Shown: positions 54,917-64,000 of the stretch, piece after piece
Layout: each line of letters begins with the position of its first letter
How positions within the stretch are numbered: position 1 is the first letter of the stretch
Assembly: GCF_024746835.1 (NCBI RefSeq)
Contig: NZ_CP080531.1
Span: 1,736,001 to 1,800,000, forward strand
Reading direction: 5' to 3'
Source of the DNA: Mesorhizobium sp. AR02
Lineage (GTDB): Bacteria; Pseudomonadota; Alphaproteobacteria; Rhizobiales; Rhizobiaceae
DNA: 64,000 nucleotides
Translations under genes and position numbers: made by a program
Notes under the pieces: generated by a model
The model's database searches: none
Told to the model about the DNA's origin: nothing
What the model saw: the letters and a program-made list of their open reading frames with translations, nothing else

Positions 54917-56556
54917 TCCGAACCACGCAATTGGTGAATGCGTTCCACAAGGCCCCTGGTCGAGGCGTCCCGATTTGCGGCGCTTTCCTTGCCTTCCACG
55001 ACAGGCAGCAGGCCCGTCGCCAGTTCCTTGCCCAACTCGACGCCCCACTGGTCGAAGGAATTGATGTTGAACAGCGTGCCCTCGACGAAGACGCGGTGCT
55101 CGTAGAGCGCGATCAGCCGGCCGAAGGTGCGCGGGTCGAGCTTGCGATAGAGGATGGTCACCGAAGGCCGGTTGCCGGAGAAGACACGATGCGGCGCTAT
55201 TTTGTCGACATCGACCGGCTTCATGCCCTTGGCCAGCATCTGCGCGCGCGCCTCGTCCAGCGTGCGGCCCTTCATCAGAGCTTCCGATTGCGCCAGGCAA
55301 TTGGCGAGCAGCAGGTCATGCTGGTGCTTGAGCTCCGGCTCATGGCCGACGGCCGCTGCCAGGAATTCGACCGGGATCAAGTCGGTGCCCTGGTGCAGGA
55401 GCTGGAAGAAGGCGTGCTGGCCATTGGTGCCCGGCTCGCCCCAGACCAGCGGCCCGGTCGGCGTCGTCACGGGTGTACCGTCAAGAGTGACGCCCTTGCC
55501 GTTCGATTCCATATCGAGCTGCTGCAGATAGGCCGGCAATCGGGACAGGCGCTGGTCATAGGGGATGACCGCGCGGGCCGGGTAGCCGCAGATCACGCGA
55601 TGCCACCAGCCGACCAGCCCGAGCAGCGCCGGCAGATTCTTGGCGAGCGGTGCGGTGCGGAAATGCTCGTCCATTTCGTGCGCGCCATCGAGGAAGGCGC
55701 GAAAATTCCTTGGGCCGACGGCGATCATGACCGGCAGGCCGATCGCGCCCCAGACCGAATAGCGGCCGCCGACCCAGTCCCAAAAGCCGAAGACGCGATC
55801 CGGCTCGATGCCGAACTTGGCCACCAGGTCGAGCGCGGTCGAGACAGCGGCGAAATGCTTGCCGACCGCTTGCTTGCCAAGTGCCTTCTGCACCCAGTCG
55901 CGCGCCGTCTGCGCATTGGTCATCGTCTCGACCGTGGTGAAGGTCTTGGAGGCGATGATGAACAGCGTGGTTTCGGGTGACAGGCCCTTCAGCGTGTCGT
56001 GGATATGGGCGCCGTCGATGTTGGAGACATAGTGCGCGCGCGGCCCGTCATGATAGGGGGCGAGCGCCAGCGTCGCCATGGCCGGGCCGAGGTCGGAGCC
56101 GCCAATGCCGATGTTGACGATGTCGGTGATCTTCTTGCCGGTGGCACCTAGCGCCTTGCCGGAGCGGATCGCATCGGCAAAGGCGCCCATCGCGTCGAGC
56201 ACGGAAATGACATCCGCCTTGACGTCCTGGCCATCGACCGTGACACCCTTGCCGCTGAGGTTGCGCAGCGCCGTGTGCAGCACGGCGCGGTCCTCGGTGA
56301 TGTTGATCTTCTTGCCGGCGAACATGGCGGCGCGTCGGCCCTCGAGATCGGCGGCGCCAGCCAGCTTTTGCAGCAAGTCCATGGTGGTCGCGTCGACGGC
56401 GCATTTCGACCAGTCGAGCAACAGGTCGCCGTCGGTGGCGGAGAACGTCTGGAACCGCTGCGGATCGTCGGCGAAGGCCTGGCGCATGCTGGCAGGTGCC
56501 GCGGCGCGATGGTCGCGCAAGGCGGCAAGCTGTTTCTGGAAGGCTGACTTATCCAC
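54913..56556 (-). CDS. pgi: Glucose-6-phosphate isomerase
   Basis: A 547-residue PGI interconverting glucose-6-P and fructose-6-P. Conserved blocks: [57 protein letters not shown] (signature 1), [20 protein letters not shown] with the catalytic His/Glu and [10 protein letters not shown] near the C-terminus, with Lys in the last block (ELGKELA). Length matches the family (about 545). The GTG at 56556 is chosen because AGGAG is about 9 nt upstream; ATG 56586 would add 10 residues. Confidence 0.93.
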   Translation of the reverse strand: MDKSAFQKQLAALRDHRAAAPASMRQAFADDPQRFQTFSATDGDLLLDWSKCAVDATTMDLLQKLAGAADLEGRRAAMFAGKKINITEDRAVLHTALRNLSGKGVTVDGQDVKADVISVLDAMGAFADAIRSGKALGATGKKITDIVNIGIGGSDLGPAMATLALAPYHDGPRAHYVSNIDGAHIHDTLKGLSPETTLFIIASKTFTTVETMTNAQTARDWVQKALGKQAVGKHFAAVSTALDLVAKFGIEPDRVFGFWDWVGGRYSVWGAIGLPVMIAVGPRNFRAFLDGAHEMDEHFRTAPLAKNLPALLGLVGWWHRVICGYPARAVIPYDQRLSRLPAYLQQLDMESNGKGVTLDGTPVTTPTGPLVWGEPGTNGQHAFFQLLHQGTDLIPVEFLAAAVGHEPELKHQHDLLLANCLAQSEALMKGRTLDEARAQMLAKGMKPVDVDKIAPHRVFSGNRPSVTILYRKLDPRTFGRLIALYEHRVFVEGTLFNINSFDQWGVELGKELATGLLPVVEGKESAANRDASTRGLVERIHQLRGSE

Positions 56557-56857
56557 TGGCGGGGACTCCTGGCTTTTTCGACGCACTCTATCAGACCGGA
56601 TGTTTCCGGCGCGTGTCGTCGCGACAAACCTATTGAGCCGAATTCCGTGCGGTCAATACGCGGCGGTGACGCAGCGCGTCACGAAGTGATGACACAATGT
56701 GTCGCTCCAAGAGGCTGCTGAGCCCGATTTCGGCTGGAAGGATCACTGGCATAAATCCCAAAGATCAGAAAAATTGATTGGCGCAACCCCTTGTGCCACC
56801 GTTACATTCGACTGGTCCAGCCAAGCGAAAAAAGCTGGCCATCGAGGAACATCTTCC
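56557..56857. other. Divergent gap between pgi and the mocR-like gene
   Basis: No gene seen. It contains a palindrome GTGACG-N5-CGTCAC at 56666-56682 and CTGGTCCAG at 56812-56820 close to the regulator start, either of which could be an operator. Promoters for both directions must lie here; I could not assign boxes with confidence. Confidence 0.35.
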
Positions 56858-58351
56858 ATGCCACAGAGAAACGACACGGCGATATGGTCCGGCCTGTTCC
56901 GGATTTCGGCTGAATCCGGCCAGACCCTGCAGGCGCAGATCCGCCAAGCCATCGTGGCCGCCATTCTCGACCGCCAGATCGCCGCTTCGATGCCACTTCC
57001 CTCCTGCCGGATCCTGGCCGAAAAACTCGGCGTGGCGCGCGGCACGGTGGTGCTGGCCTTCCAGCAACTCGTCGACCAGGGTTTCCTGGTGGCGCGCGAG
57101 CGGCGTGGCCATTTCGTCAATCCCGACGTGCTGGCGACACCGGCCAAGCCGCACCAGAAGGCGCCCGACCAGGCCAACGAGATCGACTGGAAGGCACGCC
57201 GGCAGATCGCCGCCAGCGACATGCCGCCGCCGGCCAAGCATGAGAACTGGATCAAGTCGTCCTACCCCTTCGTCTACGGCCAGTTCGACCCGGCGCTGTT
57301 CCCGACCGCCGAGTGGCGCGAGTGCAACCGCATGGCGCTGGCCGTGCTCGAGATCCGCAACTGGGCGTCCGACATGGTCGACCGCGACGATCCGCTCTTG
57401 ATCGAGCAGATCCAGGCGCGGCTGTTGCCGCGGCGCGGCATCTTCGCCAATCCCGACGAGATCATCGTCACGCTTGGCGCCCAGAACGCGCTCTACATGC
57501 TGGCGACGCTGCTGATGACCAAGGGCTCGAAGGTGGCGATGGAAGATCCCGGTTATCCCGATGCACGCAGCATTTTCCGGCTTGCGGGCGCCGAGATCCA
57601 GCCGGTGCCGGTCGACCAGTCCGGCATCGTAACCTCTTCTATCCCCAATGATTCCGGCTTCGTCTTCGTCACGCCCAGCCATCATTGCCCGACCATGGTG
57701 CCGTTGTCGGCGGAGCGGCGGCAGGATCTTCTGGCGCGCGCCAACCGGCACAACCAGATCATCATCGAGGACGGCTATGACAGCCAGCTTCTCGACGAGG
57801 CGCCGCAGCAGGCGCTGAAGAGCCTCGATCGCTCCGGCCGTGTCGTCTATGTCGGCTCGATGTCGAAGACGCTGGCTCCCGGCCTGCGGCTTGGCTACAT
57901 CGTGGCCTCTGCTGGACTAATCTCCGAGCTCAGGGCACTGCGCCGTTTCATGTTGCGCCATCCGCCGGCCAACAACCAGCGCGCCGTTGCATTGTTCCTG
58001 TCGCTAGGCCATCACGAGGCACTGGTGCGGCGTCTGTCGAGCGCCTTCGACGAGCGGCGCAAGCGTCTGGTCCATGCGATTTCGGCTTTCCTGCCGGAAT
58101 GGCGCTCGACCGATTCTGCCGGCGGCACATCGCTCTGGCTCGAGGGACCACGCGGCACCGATTCCCGCGGCTTGGCCGAGGCCGCCGCCTCGCGCAGCGT
58201 GATCATCGAGCCGGGAGACCGCTTCTTCGACCGCACCGAAAAGCCTTCGCGTTTCATGCGGTTGGGCATTTCCTCGATCGCACTGCAGCACATCGAGCCC
58301 GGCATCCGCGAACTGGCCACGGCTGCCGGACGCAGGCCCGCCGCCGCCTGA
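56858..58351 (+). CDS. MocR-type GntR/aminotransferase regulator
   Basis: A 497-residue fusion. The N-terminal wHTH (QAQIRQAIVAAILDRQIAA, LAEKLGVARGTVVLAFQQLV) is GntR-like; a linker (residues about 85-115) leads to a fold-type I PLP domain with EDGYDSQL-type FIIEDGYD and the lysine in VYVGSMSKTLAPGLRLGYIV. MocR proteins sense PLP-bound amino compounds. GAGGAAC precedes the ATG at 56858. It ends 180 nt before an MttB-type methyltransferase gene on the same strand, its likely target. A hairpin terminator follows. Confidence 0.88.
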   Translation: MPQRNDTAIWSGLFRISAESGQTLQAQIRQAIVAAILDRQIAASMPLPSCRILAEKLGVARGTVVLAFQQLVDQGFLVARERRGHFVNPDVLATPAKPHQKAPDQANEIDWKARRQIAASDMPPPAKHENWIKSSYPFVYGQFDPALFPTAEWRECNRMALAVLEIRNWASDMVDRDDPLLIEQIQARLLPRRGIFANPDEIIVTLGAQNALYMLATLLMTKGSKVAMEDPGYPDARSIFRLAGAEIQPVPVDQSGIVTSSIPNDSGFVFVTPSHHCPTMVPLSAERRQDLLARANRHNQIIIEDGYDSQLLDEAPQQALKSLDRSGRVVYVGSMSKTLAPGLRLGYIVASAGLISELRALRRFMLRHPPANNQRAVALFLSLGHHEALVRRLSSAFDERRKRLVHAISAFLPEWRSTDSAGGTSLWLEGPRGTDSRGLAEAAASRSVIIEPGDRFFDRTEKPSRFMRLGISSIALQHIEPGIRELATAAGRRPAAA

Positions 58352-58362
58352 TCCCTTTCACC

Positions 58363-58383
58363 GGAGCCACCAGCGGTGGCTCC
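58363..58383 (+). terminator. Hairpin terminator after mocR-like gene
   Basis: A perfect 9-bp stem (58363-58371 with 58375-58383) with a 3-nt loop, 12 nt after the stop codon and followed by GGCTCCTTTAG. The U-run is short. Confidence 0.6.
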
Positions 58384-58530
58384 GGCTCCTTTAGCTCTGG
58401 CACATGCAACCGAACAGGCTGGCCCATAGGCTGTGCCAATGCCGGCGGCATAGTCGTGGCACAAAGGGGAAGAAGCAGCCGATGGTGGACCAACCGCCGC
58501 CCTGTTTCCGAGAAAAGGTGGAGTGTCTCC

Positions 58531-60120
58531 ATGTCAGTGGTTCTTGAAAAGCAGGAAGCGGCGGCGGATCAGCGCTCGCGCCGCTCCGGTGGACGCGAAG
58601 CGCGTCGCGCCATGCGGGCAGCGCCCTTGGCCGACGACATCAAGCCGGTGCGCGCCGGCCTCGAGGGCGGCAGTTACGGACCGCTGAAGCGCAACGATCA
58701 GGAACGCATCCACGAGGCGGTGCTGACGCTCCTGGAGACCGTCGGCTTCGCCAATGCCATCCCCTCCTGCATCGAGGCGCTGGCCAAGGCCGGCGCCACC
58801 TATGGCGATGACGGCCGCATCCGTTTCCCGCGCGCACTGGTGCTCGATACGATCAGGAAGGCGGCACGCAATTTCACCCTGCACGGCCAGGACTCGAAAC
58901 ACGACATGTTGATCCAGGGCAAGCGCGTGCATTACGGCACGGCGGGTGCCGCGGTCCATCTGGTCGACGTCGAGAAGCGCGAATACCGCGAATCGCTGCT
59001 GCAGGACATCTATGACGCGGCCCGCATCGTCGAGGGGCTCGACAACATCCATTTCTTCCAGCGGCCGATGGTGCCGCGCGACATCCCCGATCCGCTCGAA
59101 ATGGACTTCAACACGCTCTACGCCTGCGTGATGGGCACGTCCAAGCATGTCGGCACCTCGTTCACGGTGCGCGAGAACGTGCAGCCGGCGCTGGAAATGC
59201 TCTATGCCATCGCCGGCGGCGAGGAGAATTTCCGCGCCCGGCCGTTCGTGTCGAACTCGAACTGCTTCGTCGTGCCGCCGATGAAATTCGCCGAGGACGC
59301 CTGCGGCGTGCTCGAGGCCTGTGTCGAGGGCGGCATCCCGATCCTGCTTTTGTCGGCCGGCCAGGCCGGCGCGACCGCTCCGGCGGCGATTGCCGGCGCT
59401 GTGGTGCAGGCCGTGGCCGAGGTGCTGGCCGGTCTGGTCTATGTCAATGCCATCAAGCCGGGACATCCGGCGATCTTCGGCACCTGGCCGTTCGTGTCGG
59501 ATCTCAGGACCGGCGCCATGTCGGGCGGCTCGGCCGAGCAGGCGGTGCTGACCGCTGCCTGCGCGCAGATGGCGCAATTCTACGACCTGCCAGGCGGTTC
59601 GGCCGCCGGCATGACGGATTCGAAACTGCCCGACATCCAGTCCGGCTACGAAAAAGGCATCACCGACGTGATGGCCGGCCTTGCCGGGCTCAACCTCGTC
59701 TATGAATCGGCCGGCATGCATGCCTCGCTGCTCGGCTTCTGCCTGGAAAGCTTGATTATCGACAATGACATGCTCGGCCACTGCCTGCGCTGCGTGCGCG
59801 GCATCGAGGTGACCGACGAAGCGCTGTCGATCGACACCATCGCCGATGTCTGCCTCCGTGGGCCTGGCCACTATCTCGGCAACGAGCAGACTTTGCGGCT
59901 GATGCAGACCGAATACTTCTACCCGGCCGTTGGCGACCGGTTTTCGCCGAAGGAATGGAACGAGAAGGGCCGGCCCGACATATTGCAGCGCGCGATCATC
60001 GAGAAGAAGCGCGTGCTTGCCGAGCGTTTTCCGCGCCATGTGCCAAAACTGCTCGACGACAAATTGCGCGCCCGCTTCGGCGACATGATCAAACTGCCGC
60101 GCGCCAATATGGGCGGCTGA
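58531..60120 (+). CDS. Trimethylamine methyltransferase-family protein (non-Pyl MttB)
   Basis: A 529-residue MttB-superfamily protein. Conserved parts: LLETVGFANAIPSCIEALAK, GQDSKHDMLIQGKRVHYGTA, DIHFFQRP-type NIHFFQRPMVPRDI and GMTDSKLPDIQSGYEKG. The frame has no internal TAG, so no pyrrolysine is encoded; such members demethylate quaternary amines (glycine betaine, proline betaine, carnitine) onto a corrinoid protein. No corrinoid protein or partner methyltransferase gene is adjacent. The Arg-rich N-terminus (RRSGGREARRAMRAA) is unusual. The ATG at 58531 follows GGAGTGTCTCC, and the MocR gene upstream probably regulates it. Confidence 0.85.
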   Translation: MSVVLEKQEAAADQRSRRSGGREARRAMRAAPLADDIKPVRAGLEGGSYGPLKRNDQERIHEAVLTLLETVGFANAIPSCIEALAKAGATYGDDGRIRFPRALVLDTIRKAARNFTLHGQDSKHDMLIQGKRVHYGTAGAAVHLVDVEKREYRESLLQDIYDAARIVEGLDNIHFFQRPMVPRDIPDPLEMDFNTLYACVMGTSKHVGTSFTVRENVQPALEMLYAIAGGEENFRARPFVSNSNCFVVPPMKFAEDACGVLEACVEGGIPILLLSAGQAGATAPAAIAGAVVQAVAEVLAGLVYVNAIKPGHPAIFGTWPFVSDLRTGAMSGGSAEQAVLTAACAQMAQFYDLPGGSAAGMTDSKLPDIQSGYEKGITDVMAGLAGLNLVYESAGMHASLLGFCLESLIIDNDMLGHCLRCVRGIEVTDEALSIDTIADVCLRGPGHYLGNEQTLRLMQTEYFYPAVGDRFSPKEWNEKGRPDILQRAIIEKKRVLAERFPRHVPKLLDDKLRARFGDMIKLPRANMGG

Positions 60121-60138
60121 GGCGCTCGTCGGAACAAG

Positions 60139-60537
60139 TTATTCGGCGGCCAACCCGAAACGCTCGACGACCTCGGCATTGATCAGCTTGGCGTGCAGCG
60201 CCATCAGCACGATTTGCGCATCGAAACTGTCGCCGGCCTCGACCGCGGCCTCGATCCGGCGCTCCACGTCCTGCCGATGCTGCAAGCCATGCGATCGTTC
60301 GAAGGTTTCCGGTCCGGCAATGCAATAGCTGAACAGCCGCGCCACGTCCGGATAGGCCTGGCTGGGCGGCTCGTCGGGCCAGTGATCCTTCATCAGATTG
60401 ACAATGGTGAGTTTTACCCCCTCCGGCACAAGGGCGGGATGCAGGTCGGCGCCGCGCAATGCGGTATCGAGCTGCCTCAGATCACCCGAGCGGCCGAACA
60501 TGCCGAGAAAGCCGAGGGAAGAGCGTCGTTGCGCCAT
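60139..60537 (-). CDS. Conserved hypothetical protein
   Basis: A 132-residue protein without signal peptide or membrane span. The start MAQRRSSLGFLGMFGRSGDL is followed by a helical segment (LVPEGVKLTIVNLMKDHWP) and a C-terminal helix (QIVLMALHAKLINAEVVERF). No catalytic motif recognised. It is convergent with the MttB-type gene (18-nt gap), and a 14-bp perfect palindrome lies 22 nt before its ATG. Its compact, well-formed sequence suggests a real gene of unknown role. Confidence 0.65.
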   Translation of the reverse strand: MAQRRSSLGFLGMFGRSGDLRQLDTALRGADLHPALVPEGVKLTIVNLMKDHWPDEPPSQAYPDVARLFSYCIAGPETFERSHGLQHRQDVERRIEAAVEAGDSFDAQIVLMALHAKLINAEVVERFGLAAE

Positions 60538-60558
60538 GATGTTCCAATCCGTTTTTCA

Positions 60559-60572
60559 ACCACTTAAGTGGT
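60559..60572. promoter_or_regulatory. 14-bp perfect palindrome, probable operator
   Basis: ACCACTTAAGTGGT is a perfect inverted repeat in the 65-bp gap between the hypothetical gene (ATG at 60537) and the 3' end of chrA. Its position close to the start codon fits autoregulation or repression. The regulator is unknown. Confidence 0.5.
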
Positions 60573-60602
60573 CGGCAAGCGGAATACAAAGGCAGCGGAA
60601 CC

Positions 60603-61994
60603 CTAGCCACTCGCCGACAACAGCAAGACCCCAGCCAGAGCCGACCCGGCAAGCGTCGGCAGCATGCCGATCTTCAGCTTCAGGATGGCGATCATCGCGG
60701 CACAGGAAAGCAGTGCCGCACGCCAGTCGATCGACGAGAGCACCGGCACATTCATGCCGAGGCTCATTGCGTGCACCTCACGAAAAACGACGTGCAAGGC
60801 AAACCACAGAGCGAGATTCATGATGACGCCGACGACAGCGGCGGTGATCGCGCCGAGCGCCGCCGACAAGGCCCTGTTGCCGCGCAGGGCCTCGATATAG
60901 GGCGCGCCGAGGAATATCCAGAAGAAGCACGGCGTGAACGTCACCCACAAGGTCAACAGCGCACCAAGCGATCCGGCCAGCAACGGGTTCAGTGACCCGG
61001 AGTGGCGAAACGCGGCGATGAAGCCGACAAACTGCAACACCAGGATGAGCGGACCAGGCGTGGTCTCTGCAAGCCCGAGACCATCGACCATTTCACCGGG
61101 GGCCAACCAGCCGAAGGACTGGACGGCCGCCTGCGCGACATAGGCCAGCACCGCGTAGGCGCCGCCGAAGGTGACGACCGCCATCAGACTGAAGAACCGG
61201 CCTATCTCGGTCCATACACTGGCAGAGCCGGTGAACCACCAGACCACGAGAACCGGTCCGAGCCAGATCGGCAGCCAGATCGCGACAGTGCGCGGCGCAT
61301 GCCATCTGGCCGGTTTGACATGGGTCAGCTCGCCGCGCTCGAACATCAGGTCGACTGCTCCCTTGATGTCGACGACATCGGCCTTGCCATGCGCGGAGCC
61401 TGAAAACAGGCCGGGAACCATACGGTCCCCCAGCCATCCTGTCAGGCCCGCGAGCAGGATGATGAGCGGAAACGGCACATTCAACGCATAGATGGCGATG
61501 AAGGCCGCAACCGCGATCAACACCATGGCTGGGTTCTTCAGAGCACGCCGTCCGATGCGGATCACCGCCTCGATGACGATGGCAAGCACCGCCGCCTTCA
61601 CCCCGAGGAAAAGCGCCTCGACGAGCGGCATGTCGCCATAGAGCATATAGAGGCTGCTCAAGATCAGCATGACGAGCGCGCCGGGCACGACGAACAGGAT
61701 GCCGGCGACAAGGCCGCCGATCGTCCTATGCAGCAGCCAGCCGATATAGATAGCGAGTTGCTGGGCTTCCGGGCCGGGCAGCAGCATGCAATAGTTCAGC
61801 GCATGCAGGAAACGCTGTTCGCCGATCCAGCGCCGCTCCTCGACCAATTCCCTGTGCATCAAGGCGATCTGCCCGGCCGGCCCGCCGAAGCTGAGCAGTC
61901 CTATCTTCGCCCAGACCTTCACGGCTTCGGCAAAGGTCGGCGCAGCCGGCGCCTCGACGTTCCCCGACCTATGTGCAGGCACAACAGCGCTCAT
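60603..61994 (-). CDS. chrA: Chromate efflux transporter ChrA
   Basis: A 463-residue membrane protein with two CHR domains. Each half has a GGPAxQIxxM-like motif: FGGPAGQIALMHRELVEER in the N-terminal half and FGGAYAVLAYVAQAAVQSFG in the C-terminal half, plus EFLNALNY-type FLHALNYCMLLPGPEAQQL. About ten spans. It exports chromate (CrO4 2-). The start overlaps the chrB stop by 4 nt (ATGA). Long two-domain ChrA proteins of this size are the usual proteobacterial form. Confidence 0.92.
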   Translation of the reverse strand: MSAVVPAHRSGNVEAPAAPTFAEAVKVWAKIGLLSFGGPAGQIALMHRELVEERRWIGEQRFLHALNYCMLLPGPEAQQLAIYIGWLLHRTIGGLVAGILFVVPGALVMLILSSLYMLYGDMPLVEALFLGVKAAVLAIVIEAVIRIGRRALKNPAMVLIAVAAFIAIYALNVPFPLIILLAGLTGWLGDRMVPGLFSGSAHGKADVVDIKGAVDLMFERGELTHVKPARWHAPRTVAIWLPIWLGPVLVVWWFTGSASVWTEIGRFFSLMAVVTFGGAYAVLAYVAQAAVQSFGWLAPGEMVDGLGLAETTPGPLILVLQFVGFIAAFRHSGSLNPLLAGSLGALLTLWVTFTPCFFWIFLGAPYIEALRGNRALSAALGAITAAVVGVIMNLALWFALHVVFREVHAMSLGMNVPVLSSIDWRAALLSCAAMIAILKLKIGMLPTLAGSALAGVLLLSASG

Positions 61995-62809
61995 GACGGT
62001 TTACTTGCGCTGGGCCAGTTGTGTGTTTCCTCGGTAGCGTCGCGACACCAGCGGAAGAACGCATCGTAGAGCAACATGCCTGCTTCCAGTTGCTCCAGAT
62101 CGTCGCGAAACATCCGCGACAGGCCAAGCGAGGCAGCCAGAAAGCCGGCGGCCTGGGGTACCAGGTCGAGATTTGCCGTGTCGGCCGCGCGCACGATCAC
62201 GGCAAGGCGATCGAGCGCCTCCGATTCCAGCCCGAATTCCTCGATCATCGTGTCGAAGGTGCAGCGCTCGCCACGATGGCTCCAGAACACATTGTCGATG
62301 TCGAAAGGCACGGCCTGAAAGCGGTCGGCCACAGCAGGCACTTCGGCTGTCTCGACAAACAGGAAGACCGCGCGAGGATCGACGAAACGCCGGATCAGCC
62401 AGGGGCAAGCGATGCGATCGACCTTCGGTCGGGTCCGCGTCACCCACACGGTGCGGCCCTTTTCATCACACGGAGGTAACTTTTCGGTGCGGACCAGAAG
62501 CCCATTTGCGTCGCGCCAGGCTTCGAAGCCGCCTTCGAGGGTTTCGGCGGGAATCCCTTCGTGCCGCAGCCATGCGGCTACACCTTGCGAGAGTTTCCGG
62601 CCTTTCTGGCAGACGACCACCACCGGCTTGCCGGCAAAATCGGGCGCCCAGGTCGAAACGGTTTTGAAATCGCGCCGGCTCGCGGCCGGCAGCAGGCGCG
62701 GATCGGCGTCGAAATCCTCATCGATGCGAACATCGACGATTGCAGGCGCACCCGGCAGACCGACCAGACGGGACAGTTGCGATACGGTGATAGCGGTTGT
62801 TGACGGCAT
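61991..62809 (-). CDS. chrB: Rhodanese-ChrB fusion, chromate resistance
   Basis: A 272-residue protein. The N-terminal ~115 residues are a rhodanese domain with the persulphide Cys in VVVVCQKGRKLSQGVAAWL. The C-terminal ~155 residues are a ChrB domain (WVTRTRPKVDRIACPWLIRR, FDTMIEEFGL, and a final LYDAFFRWCRD). ChrB proteins sense or process chromate and regulate chrA. The ATG at 62809 is preceded by AGGAGG at about 8-nt spacing; a GTG three codons earlier is disfavoured because it overlaps that site. Coupled to chrA. Confidence 0.88.
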   Translation of the reverse strand: MPSTTAITVSQLSRLVGLPGAPAIVDVRIDEDFDADPRLLPAASRRDFKTVSTWAPDFAGKPVVVVCQKGRKLSQGVAAWLRHEGIPAETLEGGFEAWRDANGLLVRTEKLPPCDEKGRTVWVTRTRPKVDRIACPWLIRRFVDPRAVFLFVETAEVPAVADRFQAVPFDIDNVFWSHRGERCTFDTMIEEFGLESEALDRLAVIVRAADTANLDLVPQAAGFLAASLGLSRMFRDDLEQLEAGMLLYDAFFRWCRDATEETHNWPSASKPS

Positions 62810-62926
62810 GGCGTCCACCTCCTGATAGAGAAGCCTGGACGCGAACGTTGGGCTGACGCCTCACGGGGTCGTCGCGATACACCCCTTGCCATGATCGTGG
62901 ATATGTTGGGGGCGCTTGTCAAGGAT

Positions 62927-62966
62927 GACAAACGGCGGCTTGATCCGGATCAAGCCGCCGTTTGTC
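62927..62966 (-). terminator. 40-bp perfect palindrome
   Basis: Twenty-base arms meet at a central CCGG, giving an 18-bp stem in RNA. It lies 43 bp after the dehydratase stop and about 118 bp before the chrB start, so it most likely terminates the dehydratase transcript. TTTGTC follows on the minus strand. Confidence 0.65.
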
Positions 62967-63008
62967 GTTAATGTAAGAACTTGCGAACAGGTGCTGTCCC
63001 CGGAGCAA

Positions 63009-64000
63009 TCAGTGATTGTCCCTGGGAACGCCGCTGGTGTGAGCGACATCCTGGTATTTCACCGCCGGCTTCAGCACCATTCCCTGGTCGAACTGGTCGA
63101 CCATGCCGCGCTGGATTTCCTGCCATGGCGTCTGGTGCTTGGGATAGTGATAGCCGCCATTGTTCTGCAGTTCGGCGCGCCGCCGGGTGATCTCGTCATC
63201 GGTGACGAGGATGTCGGCGGTGCCTTTGCGTAAGTCGATGCGCACGCGGTCGCCGGTCTTGAGCAGCGCCAGGCCACCGCCGATGGCGGCTTCCGGCGAG
63301 GCGTTGAGGATCGACGGCGAGCCCGACGTGCCCGACTGGCGTCCATCGCCGATGCAGGCCAGCGCGTGGATGCCCTTCTTGATGAGGTAGGCCGGCGGCT
63401 GCATGTTGACGACCTCGGCACCGCCGGGATAGCCGACCGGGCCAGCGCCGCGCATGAACAGGATGGTGTGCTCGTCGATACCTTGCGCCGGATCGTCGAT
63501 GCGGGCGTGGTAATCCTCGGGGCCATCGAAGACCATGGCGTTGCCTTCGAAAGCTTCCGGGTCCTTCGGGTTGGACAGATAGCGCTCGCGGAATTCCGGC
63601 GAGATGCCGCTCATCTTCATGATCGCCGAATCGAACAGATTGCCCTTGAAATTGATGAAGCCGGCATTGGCCTTCAGCGGCTCGGCAACGGTGCGGATGA
63701 CATCGGTATTCTCGTTGGCGACCCCCTTGCAATTGTCGCCGATCGACTTGCCATTGACGGTCATGGCTTCGGGATAAGGCAGCAGTCCCGCCTTCATCAG
63801 TTCGGCAACCACGGCGGGTACGCCGCCGGCATGATGGTAATCTTCGCCAAGATATTCGCCCGACGGCTGCAGATTGACGATCAGCGGCACCTTGAGGCCG
63901 ATCGCCTGCCAGTCGTCATTGTCGAGCGGCACGCCGAGATGGCGGGCAATGGCGTTGAGATGGATCGGCGCGTTGGTCGAGCCGCCGATCGCCGAATTGA
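63009..64000 (-). CDS. IlvD/Edd-family dehydratase, 3' part
   Basis: About 330 C-terminal residues; the frame is open to the right edge, so the N-terminus is missing. [20 protein letters not shown] and [15 protein letters not shown], then [20 protein letters not shown] and [20 protein letters not shown], are conserved in dihydroxy-acid, phosphogluconate and aldonate dehydratases. The last Cys-containing [10 protein letters not shown] is typical of sugar-acid (arabonate/xylonate/gluconate) dehydratases rather than IlvD, by recollection. An Fe-S cluster enzyme that removes water from a dihydroxy acid. Confidence 0.85.
   Translation of the reverse strand, partial: NSAIGGSTNAPIHLNAIARHLGVPLDNDDWQAIGLKVPLIVNLQPSGEYLGEDYHHAGGVPAVVAELMKAGLLPYPEAMTVNGKSIGDNCKGVANENTDVIRTVAEPLKANAGFINFKGNLFDSAIMKMSGISPEFRERYLSNPKDPEAFEGNAMVFDGPEDYHARIDDPAQGIDEHTILFMRGAGPVGYPGGAEVVNMQPPAYLIKKGIHALACIGDGRQSGTSGSPSILNASPEAAIGGGLALLKTGDRVRIDLRKGTADILVTDDEITRRRAELQNNGGYHYPKHQTPWQEIQRGMVDQFDQGMVLKPAVKYQDVAHTSGVPRDNH

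Noticed and set aside
58531..60120. Pyrrolysine-containing trimethylamine methyltransferase
   Set aside because: No in-frame TAG within the gene, and no pyl genes nearby.

Overview
The window reads as chromosomal DNA of a high-GC alphaproteobacterium of the order Hyphomicrobiales (Rhizobiales), most likely Mesorhizobium or a close relative. This rests on the codon usage, RIME-type palindromic intergenic elements, two GCG_CRPN-type small exported proteins, many peptide/opine-class ABC transporters and the overall gene families. The genus call is inference; no rRNA gene is present.

Region 1 (1 to about 7956) is the right end of an integrated element. Genes run leftward: tyrosine integrase, an unknown 319-residue protein, an AlpA-type regulator, a small ORF, an HNH/AP2 nuclease, a putative replication protein, a P4-type zinc-ribbon/Toprim primase, cargo of small exported or unknown proteins, a terminase-small-subunit-like protein and a gene cut by the window edge. 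It ends at 7907-7956 in the 3' half of a tRNA-Thr(CGT) gene with no 5' half, which marks the attachment site. The gene order resembles a phage satellite (PICI-like) or a small prophage.

Region 2 (8242-15241) holds a methyltransferase, a YodC-like protein and an ECF sigma-factor cluster: EF-hand protein, sigma factor, membrane protein (candidate anti-sigma), Spy/CpxP-like metal-resistance-type protein, GCG_CRPN protein, then DUF1800 and DUF1501 secreted proteins. A second GCG_CRPN gene faces the cluster.

Region 3 (15395-18802) is a tripartite LplT-PlsC-Aas lysophospholipid remodelling protein, with three TGAACNNNGTTCA palindromes upstream.

Region 4 (19071-45591) is a large catabolic and transport region. 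It encodes IorAB-type arylpyruvate oxidoreductase, two phytoene-dehydrogenase-like flavoproteins, a formamidase-like cyclase, two MarR regulators, a Dpp-type transporter, a frameshifted secreted VOC protein, a fused salicylyl/2-aminobenzoyl-CoA monooxygenase-reductase, SDR, enoyl-CoA hydratase, acyl-CoA dehydrogenase, a Rid-family protein, a RutA-like flavin monooxygenase, an HpaI-type aldolase, an amino-acid ABC transporter without its ATPase and a class V PLP enzyme. Four intergenic sites share one 14-bp palindrome (YTTYAAGCWTRAAR), which suggests a single MarR-type regulon for dearomatisation of an aryl-CoA. No dedicated aryl-CoA ligase is visible.

Region 5 (45749-64000) contains a second dppABCDF operon, a FadD-like ligase with a Lys/Ala/Pro-rich N-terminal tail, a methyltransferase, a HAD phosphatase, glucose-6-phosphate isomerase, a MocR regulator beside a non-pyrrolysine MttB-family methyltransferase, an unknown protein, chromate resistance chrB-chrA and the 3' part of an IlvD/Edd-family dehydratase.

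Domain positions, motifs and alignments were read by eye; no database search was run.
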